DNA of 8,967 bases from Methylacidiphilum sp. (GTDB taxonomy: Bacteria; Verrucomicrobiota; Verrucomicrobiia; CAIQCK01): positions 1-8,967 of the forward strand of contig DYDC01000094.1 in assembly GCA_020718125.1 (NCBI GenBank), read 5' to 3'. Made by a program: the position numbers and the translations under genes. The stretch's first letter is position 1, and each line of letters begins with the position of its first letter. Below, in pieces: positions 6,308-8,967 of this stretch. The notes below the pieces were generated by a model. The model was given only the letters and a program-made list of their open reading frames with translations, was not told the DNA's origin and did not search any database.

Positions 6308-6310
6308 CTA

Positions 6311-6366
6311 TTCTCGTCCGTCCCTCTGGGACTTGATCGTGGCGCGTGTGTCAAGCTGCGCCCGCC
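6311..6366. repeat. Interspersed REP-like repeat, copy 2
   Basis: This is the partner of bases 1-56, with 53 of 56 identical. The hairpin GTCCC-TCT-GGGAC (6320-6332) keeps its stem while the loop differs. The CTTGA (6332-6336) / TCAAG (6351-6355) dyad is unchanged. The copy ends 61 bp before the dapF ATG, matching the 60 bp between copy 1 and the oxidoreductase ATG. The REP-like hairpin and RAYT remnant lie immediately upstream. Confidence 0.85.
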
Positions 6367-6388
6367 AGGCGCTCACGCAACGGAAATC

Positions 6389-6419
6389 TTGTGCTTTTTG
6401 CACCTTTTATGGCTAGAAT
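6389..6419 (+). promoter_or_regulatory. Predicted promoter of the dapF-dapA-dapB operon
   Basis: TTGTGC (6389-6394) and TAGAAT (6414-6419) are 19 bp apart, which is longer than ideal. The -10 element ends 8 nt before the dapF ATG and there is no Shine-Dalgarno sequence, so a leaderless or nearly leaderless transcript is predicted. Confidence 0.45.
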
Positions 6420-6427
6420 CCCGGTTG

Positions 6428-7237
6428 ATGATTCTGCAATTCACCAAGATGAACGGCGCGGGCAATGACTTTGTCATGCTCGACAACCGTGACCGGAAGC
6501 TGGCGCTGACGACGGCGCAAATCGCCTTGTTGTGCGACCGCCACCGTGGCGTCGGCGCGGACGGGTTGCTGCTGGCCGAGCCGTGCGCGAGCGGCAAGGC
6601 GGATTTCCGGATGCACTATTTCAACGCCGACGGCAGCCAAGCCGAGATGTGCGGCAACGGCGCGCGTTGCTTCGCCCGGTTCGTCCAGAAACTCGGCTGG
6701 CAGAAGCCGGTCGTAAGCGTTGAGACCCTCGCCGGCGTCATCCGCGCCGAGTATCACGGCGAACTGGTGGAGCTTGGCATGAGCGCCCCGCACAGCGCGC
6801 GGCTGCGCGAGACGGTGAAGACCACGCAGGGCGCGCTGGAGATCTCCAGCGTCAACACCGGCGTGCCGCACGCAATCCTCTTCGTCGAGGACGCCGACAA
6901 GGCTATGGTCGGCCCGCTGGGGCGCGAGCTGCGCTTCCACGACCATTTCAAACCGAAAGGCACGAACGTCAACTTCGTCCAGCCGCTCGACGCACACAGC
7001 ATCCGCGTCCGCACCTACGAGCGCGGCGTAGAGGGCGAGACTCTTGCCTGCGGCACCGGCGTCTGCGCCAGCGCCATCATCTCGCGGCTGGCCGGCAAAG
7101 CCGAGCCGGCGGTCAAAGTCCGCGTGCAGGGCGGCGACACGCTCGAAGTGGACTTCAAAATCGTCGGCAATGAGGTCCGCGACGTGACGCTCAAAGGCCC
7201 GGCCGATTTCGCGTTCGAAGGCGCCATCAACCTCTAA
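6428..7237 (+). CDS. dapF: Diaminopimelate epimerase
   Basis: This enzyme converts LL-diaminopimelate to meso-diaminopimelate, the precursor of lysine and the cross-linking residue of peptidoglycan, in the cytoplasm without a cofactor. It is 269 aa, within the normal 265-285. The start FTKMNGAGNDFVMLDNRD is the classic DapF opening. The two catalytic cysteines are present: C75 in AEMCGNGARC and C208 in ETLACGTGVCASA. Other family blocks are RHRGVGADGLL, NTGVPHAILFV and KGTNVNFVQ. ATG at 6428 is chosen because the opening strand starts there. The upstream in-frame TTG (6389) would add non-homologous residues and overlaps the promoter. It is the first gene of a tight operon: its TAA stop sits inside the AAGGAG ribosome-binding site of dapA. 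Confidence 0.97.
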   Translation: MILQFTKMNGAGNDFVMLDNRDRKLALTTAQIALLCDRHRGVGADGLLLAEPCASGKADFRMHYFNADGSQAEMCGNGARCFARFVQKLGWQKPVVSVETLAGVIRAEYHGELVELGMSAPHSARLRETVKTTQGALEISSVNTGVPHAILFVEDADKAMVGPLGRELRFHDHFKPKGTNVNFVQPLDAHSIRVRTYERGVEGETLACGTGVCASAIISRLAGKAEPAVKVRVQGGDTLEVDFKIVGNEVRDVTLKGPADFAFEGAINL

Positions 7238-7245
7238 GGAGCTTT

Positions 7246-8121
7246 ATGTTCTCTGGCGCATACACCGCGATCGTCACTCCCTTCCGCAACGGCAAGGTGG
7301 ACGAGAAAAAACTCGCCTCGCTCGTCGAGTCGCAGATCAAGGCGGGCATTGACGGCCTCGTGCCCGTCGGCACCACCGGCGAGTCGCCCACGCTCGGCTA
7401 CGACGAGCACACGCGCGTCATCCAGATCGTCGTGAAAGCCGCCAAAGGCCGCTGCAGGGTCGTCGCCGGCACCGGCTCCAACTGCACCGACGAGGCGATC
7501 ATGCTGACGCGAAAGGCCGAGAAGGCCGGTGCTGACGCGACGTTGCAGGTCAATCCCTACTACAACAAACCGACGCAGGAGGGCTTGTTCCGCCACTTCA
7601 GCGCGGTCGCGAAGGCGACGAAGCTGCCTGTCATCCTCTACAACATCCCCGGCCGCACCGGCGTGGACTGCACGGCCGAGACCGTCGCGCGGCTCGCCGA
7701 GGCGAACGGGAACATCGTCGGCATGAAAGAGGCCAGCGGCTCCTGTGACCGCGTCGCGCAGCTCAAGGCGCTCTGCGGCGACCGCCTGACGGTGCTCAGT
7801 GGCGATGATTCGCTGACGCTCCCCTTCATGTCGGTCGGCGCGGAGGGCGTCATCAGCGTCGCGTCGAACATCATCCCCGCGGAGGTGGCGCTCATGGTGC
7901 GGGCGTTTCTCAACGACAACGTGAAGGTGGCCGCCGCGATCCACGCCAAATACGTCTCGCTCTTCAAAGACCTCTTCATCGAGACCAACCCCACCCCGGT
8001 CAAGACCGCGATGGCGATGATGGGCCAGATTCGCGAGGAGTTCCGCCTGCCGCTCTGCCCGATGGGCGGGAAAAACAAAGCGGTGTTGAAAGCCACGCTC
8101 CAGAAAGTGGGGTTGCTGTGA
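7246..8121 (+). CDS. dapA: 4-hydroxy-tetrahydrodipicolinate synthase
   Basis: This enzyme condenses pyruvate with aspartate semialdehyde, the first committed step of the diaminopimelate/lysine pathway. It is 291 aa, matching the usual 290-300 of this TIM-barrel aldolase family. The Schiff-base lysine is K161 (VGMKEASG). The proton-relay tyrosine is Y132 (ILYNIPGRTG), and the TTGES motif with T43/T44 lies in VPVGTTGESPTL. NPYYNKPTQEGLFRHF and LSGDDSLTLPFMSVGAEGVIS are also diagnostic. ATG at 7246 has a perfect AAGGAG (7236-7241) 4 nt upstream, overlapping the dapF stop. The last bases overlap the dapB start as GTGA. The enzyme may be feedback-regulated by lysine, as in many bacteria, but that cannot be decided here. 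Confidence 0.97.
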   Translation: MFSGAYTAIVTPFRNGKVDEKKLASLVESQIKAGIDGLVPVGTTGESPTLGYDEHTRVIQIVVKAAKGRCRVVAGTGSNCTDEAIMLTRKAEKAGADATLQVNPYYNKPTQEGLFRHFSAVAKATKLPVILYNIPGRTGVDCTAETVARLAEANGNIVGMKEASGSCDRVAQLKALCGDRLTVLSGDDSLTLPFMSVGAEGVISVASNIIPAEVALMVRAFLNDNVKVAAAIHAKYVSLFKDLFIETNPTPVKTAMAMMGQIREEFRLPLCPMGGKNKAVLKATLQKVGLL

Positions 8122-8852
8122 TCAAACTCATCGTCAACGGCTCCAAAGGCCGCATGGGCCAGGCGATCATCGCCCTGGCGAAACAGGACGCCGACTTCCA
8201 GCTCGCCGGCGAGGTGGACCTCGCCGACGACATCCACGCCGCCGCCGCGAAAGCCGACGTCATCATTGACTTCAGCCTCCACGACGCGACGCTCGGCGTG
8301 GCGCAGGCCGCCGCGAAAAACAAGAAGCCGCTCGTCATCGGCGCCACCGGCCACACCGCCGACGCGAAGAAGGCCGTTGCCGCCGCCGTGCGCGGCATTC
8401 CGGTCGTCTGGGCCGCGAACTACTCCACCGGCGTCAACACGCTCTTCTACATCACCCGCAAGGTCGCCGAGATCCTAGGCCCCGGCTTCGACCAGGAGAT
8501 CGTCGAGATGCATCACCGGCTCAAACAAGACGCTCCCAGCGGCACCGCCGAGCGGCTCGCCCAGATCCTCGCCGAGGTGAAACAGAAACAGCTCGCCGAA
8601 CTCGCCCGCCACGGCCGCCACGGCATCGTCGGCGAACGCACCCGCGACGAGATCGGCATCCACGCCGTCCGCGGCGGTGACGTCGTCGGCGACCACACGG
8701 TCATCTTCGCCGCCCCCGGCGAGCGGGTGGAGTTGGCGCACAAAGCCAGCAGCCGCGAGACGTTCGCGCGCGGCTCGCTGCGCGCCGCCAAATGGCTCAT
8801 CGGCAAGCCCGCCGGCCTCTACGACATGCAAAATGTGCTGGGGCTGAAGTGA
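8118..8852 (+). CDS. dapB: 4-hydroxy-tetrahydrodipicolinate reductase
   Basis: This enzyme reduces the DapA product to tetrahydrodipicolinate with NAD(P)H. It is 244 aa, at the short end of the family range of about 240-275. The Rossmann motif is GSKGRMG (residues 8-14). IIDFSLHDATL, VIGATGHT and WAANYSTGVN line the cofactor site. The catalytic block is EIVEMHHRLKQDAPSGTA, with H132/H133, K136 and the D138-T143 DAPSGT loop. The C-terminal half has HAVRGGDVVGDHTVIFAAPGE. It starts at GTG 8118, overlapping the dapA stop (GTGA), so translational coupling is likely. It is the last gene seen of the operon. The succinylase, acetylase or aminotransferase (DapL) step needed next is not in the window. 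Confidence 0.96.
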   Translation: MIKLIVNGSKGRMGQAIIALAKQDADFQLAGEVDLADDIHAAAAKADVIIDFSLHDATLGVAQAAAKNKKPLVIGATGHTADAKKAVAAAVRGIPVVWAANYSTGVNTLFYITRKVAEILGPGFDQEIVEMHHRLKQDAPSGTAERLAQILAEVKQKQLAELARHGRHGIVGERTRDEIGIHAVRGGDVVGDHTVIFAAPGERVELAHKASSRETFARGSLRAAKWLIGKPAGLYDMQNVLGLK

Positions 8853-8922
8853 GGCATTGCTCGCCGCGCAACTGGGCCATCGGTTGCTCATCGCGACCGA
8901 CCAGCACCAGTTGATTCAAGGT

Positions 8923-8967
8923 AACTACTCAGGTGCCCGCCCGCCATGGGCGGGCACCTGAGTAGTT
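8923..8967. repeat. Perfect 45-base palindrome (20-bp arms, 5-nt loop) at the window end
   Basis: The arm at 8923-8942 (AACTACTCAGGTGCCCGCCC) is an exact reverse complement of 8948-8967, around the loop GCCAT. It lies 70 bp after dapB and runs to the last base, so the full extent is unknown. No T-run is visible. Options are a strong terminator stem, a mobile-element or REP-type palindrome, or an assembly/amplification fold-back. Confidence 0.85.

Noticed and set aside
7234..7944. Long minus-strand open frames across dapA and dapB
   Set aside because: They are antisense shadows of well-recognised enzymes, with no signals of their own.
8853..8957. A short plus-strand open stretch after dapB (ALLAAQLGHRLLIATDQHQ and on)
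   Set aside because: It has no ribosome-binding site, no recognisable family and ends inside the palindrome. It could be the scrap of a gene, but nothing supports calling it.
1..8967. CRISPR array, tRNA, rRNA, riboswitch, toxin-antitoxin or phage-defence module
   Set aside because: I found no regularly spaced repeats, no cloverleaf or rRNA-like sequence, no T-box or lysine-riboswitch-like leader before the dap operon, and no gene pair resembling a known defence or toxin system.

Overview
The window looks like a high-GC bacterial chromosome fragment, most plausibly from Verrucomicrobiota (Limisphaerales/Pedosphaera-like). This is inferred, not proven. The clues are a compact dapF-dapA-dapB lysine/peptidoglycan cluster, a Gfo/Idh/MocA oxidoreductase, a fragment of a heparinase-type polysaccharide lyase, and a RAYT-like transposase remnant lying next to REP-like hairpins. 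Most genes are ordinary housekeeping or metabolic genes. I found no CRISPR array, tRNA, rRNA or phage module.

Layout. 1-56 is one copy of an interspersed repeat. 117-1109 (+) is a Gfo/Idh/MocA oxidoreductase. 1263-1805 (+) is a secreted SYLF-domain protein. 1830-2135 (-) is the 5' end of a truncated heparinase II/III-like gene, divergent from proC (2239-3072, +). 3138-4627 (+) is an ECF sigma factor translationally coupled to a membrane anti-sigma factor with a zinc-binding motif and a long extracytoplasmic part. 4681-5742 (-) is ribonuclease D, convergent with that pair. 5743-6366 has no intact gene: it holds the RNase D promoter, a C-terminal scrap of an alpha/beta hydrolase, a C-terminal scrap of a RAYT-like transposase, a REP-like hairpin and the second copy of the interspersed repeat. 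6428-8852 (+) is dapF-dapA-dapB. The window ends in a perfect 45-base palindrome.

How the genes work together. DapA and DapB make tetrahydrodipicolinate from aspartate semialdehyde and pyruvate. DapF converts LL- to meso-diaminopimelate for lysine and cell wall. The step between them is not encoded here. ProC makes proline. The sigma/anti-sigma pair is a self-contained envelope signalling unit whose signal and regulon are unknown.

The most interesting signals are: (i) four start codons placed 7-8 nt after a -10-like hexamer with no Shine-Dalgarno sequence, suggesting leaderless mRNAs; (ii) the unusual C-terminal half of the anti-sigma factor; (iii) a two-copy 56-bp hairpin repeat at nearly the same distance from two different start codons, with its substitutions sparing the stems; (iv) three truncated minus-strand gene remnants; and (v) a repeat or palindrome at each window end. 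I see no convincing wholly new multi-gene system.
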